From Dehalococcoides mccartyi (GTDB lineage: Bacteria; Chloroflexota; Dehalococcoidia; UBA2979): a stretch of DNA of 5,770 nt. The translations under genes and the position numbers were made by a program. The notes under the pieces were generated by a model that worked only from the letters and a program-made list of their open reading frames with translations, was not told the DNA's origin and made no database searches. Of this stretch, positions 5,360 through 5,770 are shown in pieces. The DNA is taken from assembly GCA_945888895.1 (NCBI GenBank), contig CAMDAY010000144.1, positions 1-5,770 on the forward strand, given 5' to 3'. Within the stretch, counting starts at the first letter, position 1. Every line of letters starts with the position of its first letter.

Positions 5360-5770
5360 CTAGCGGAATACCGCGAGCGCCTGCTCGCGGTGGATGCGGT
5401 CATGCGCAGCGCAGCGGGCGAACCAGCCCGCGTAGTTCAGCTCGCCGTACACCTCGTGCGCCACGGTGAGCGCCTCGTCGGCACGCTCGGGGACGCGCGA
5501 CGGGAGGACGAGGAAGCTCGCGGACGCCTCGACCAGCGCGTGGCGCGCTTCGAGCAGCGTCGAGGGCGGGTCGGGCGGGAGGTAGCCGCGCGGGTGCTTG
5601 GCGGCGACGCGGCCCTGCGCGATCGACTCGATGACCTCCTCGACGTTCCGCGTCCAGCCGAGGACGTGCTGCGTCACCTGGAGCACGTTCCACTCCGCCG
5701 GGTCGTCACCGGGGTGGCGGAGCGCGTCGGCCTCGCTCACGCCCTCGATCGCTGCGAGGAACGCGGCGCG
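5360..5770 (-). CDS. DinB-family protein, N-terminus beyond window (partial)
   Basis: The open frame continues to the window edge, giving 136 visible residues and a complete C-terminus. The first visible residues, RAAFLAAIEGVSEADAL, already look like the DinB opening helix. A GTG start at 5740 would cut into that helix, so the gene most likely begins upstream of the window. WNVLQVTQHVLGW carries the first conserved His of the DinB/YfiT four-helix fold. AAHDRIHREQAL near the C-terminus gives the HxxxH pair, completing a likely three-His metal site. Family members include metal-dependent thiol transferases and many proteins of unknown function; no specific reaction can be assigned. Repeat copy 2 begins about 47 bp beyond its stop. 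Roughly 15-35 N-terminal residues are probably missing, judged from the usual family length. Confidence 0.8.
   Translation of the reverse strand, partial: RAAFLAAIEGVSEADALRHPGDDPAEWNVLQVTQHVLGWTRNVEEVIESIAQGRVAAKHPRGYLPPDPPSTLLEARHALVEASASFLVLPSRVPERADEALTVAHEVYGELNYAGWFARCAAHDRIHREQALAVFR

Overview
This is a high-GC bacterial window with Shine-Dalgarno-led genes, ATG and GTG starts and short intergenic gaps. The gene mix is a 2-hydroxyacyl-CoA lyase/oxalyl-CoA decarboxylase-type enzyme, a DUF1932 dehydrogenase, an ABM monooxygenase-like protein, a DinB-fold protein and a membrane-anchored secreted protein. This fits a free-living environmental bacterium, perhaps Chloroflexota or Actinomycetota. 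The taxon is an inference from composition and family mix only; no rRNA or marker gene is present.

Layout. 1-459: no gene; a non-coding repeat element with long terminal inverted repeats fills about 60-427. 460-1392 (-): NAD(P)-dependent beta-hydroxyacid-dehydrogenase-like protein with a DUF1932 C-terminus. 1393-1559: divergent intergenic promoter region. 1560-1859 (+): ABM-domain protein, overlapping by 4 nt a GNAT acetyltransferase (1856-2340, +) that is interrupted by a one-base frameshift near 1955. 2405-3025 (+): secreted protein with signal peptide and C-terminal membrane anchor. 3055-3098: perfectly symmetrical bidirectional terminator between convergent genes. 3124-4821 (-): thiamine-diphosphate enzyme of the HACL/OXC family. 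4822-4995: hairpin-rich leader of that gene. About 4996-5313: second copy of the repeat element, same orientation. 5360-5770 (-): C-terminal part of a DinB-family protein that runs off the window.

The genes do not form one obvious pathway. ABM and GNAT form a translationally coupled pair. The acyl-CoA lyase-like enzyme and the dehydrogenase could both act on hydroxyacid or CoA metabolism, but they are separated by a convergent terminator and other genes, so a link is speculative. The most unusual content is non-coding: two copies of a roughly 320-370 bp element made of nested hairpins, both lying just downstream of the stop codon of a minus-strand gene, with one hairpin whose pairing is kept by compensatory base changes. 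No CRISPR array, tRNA, rRNA or transposase gene was seen.
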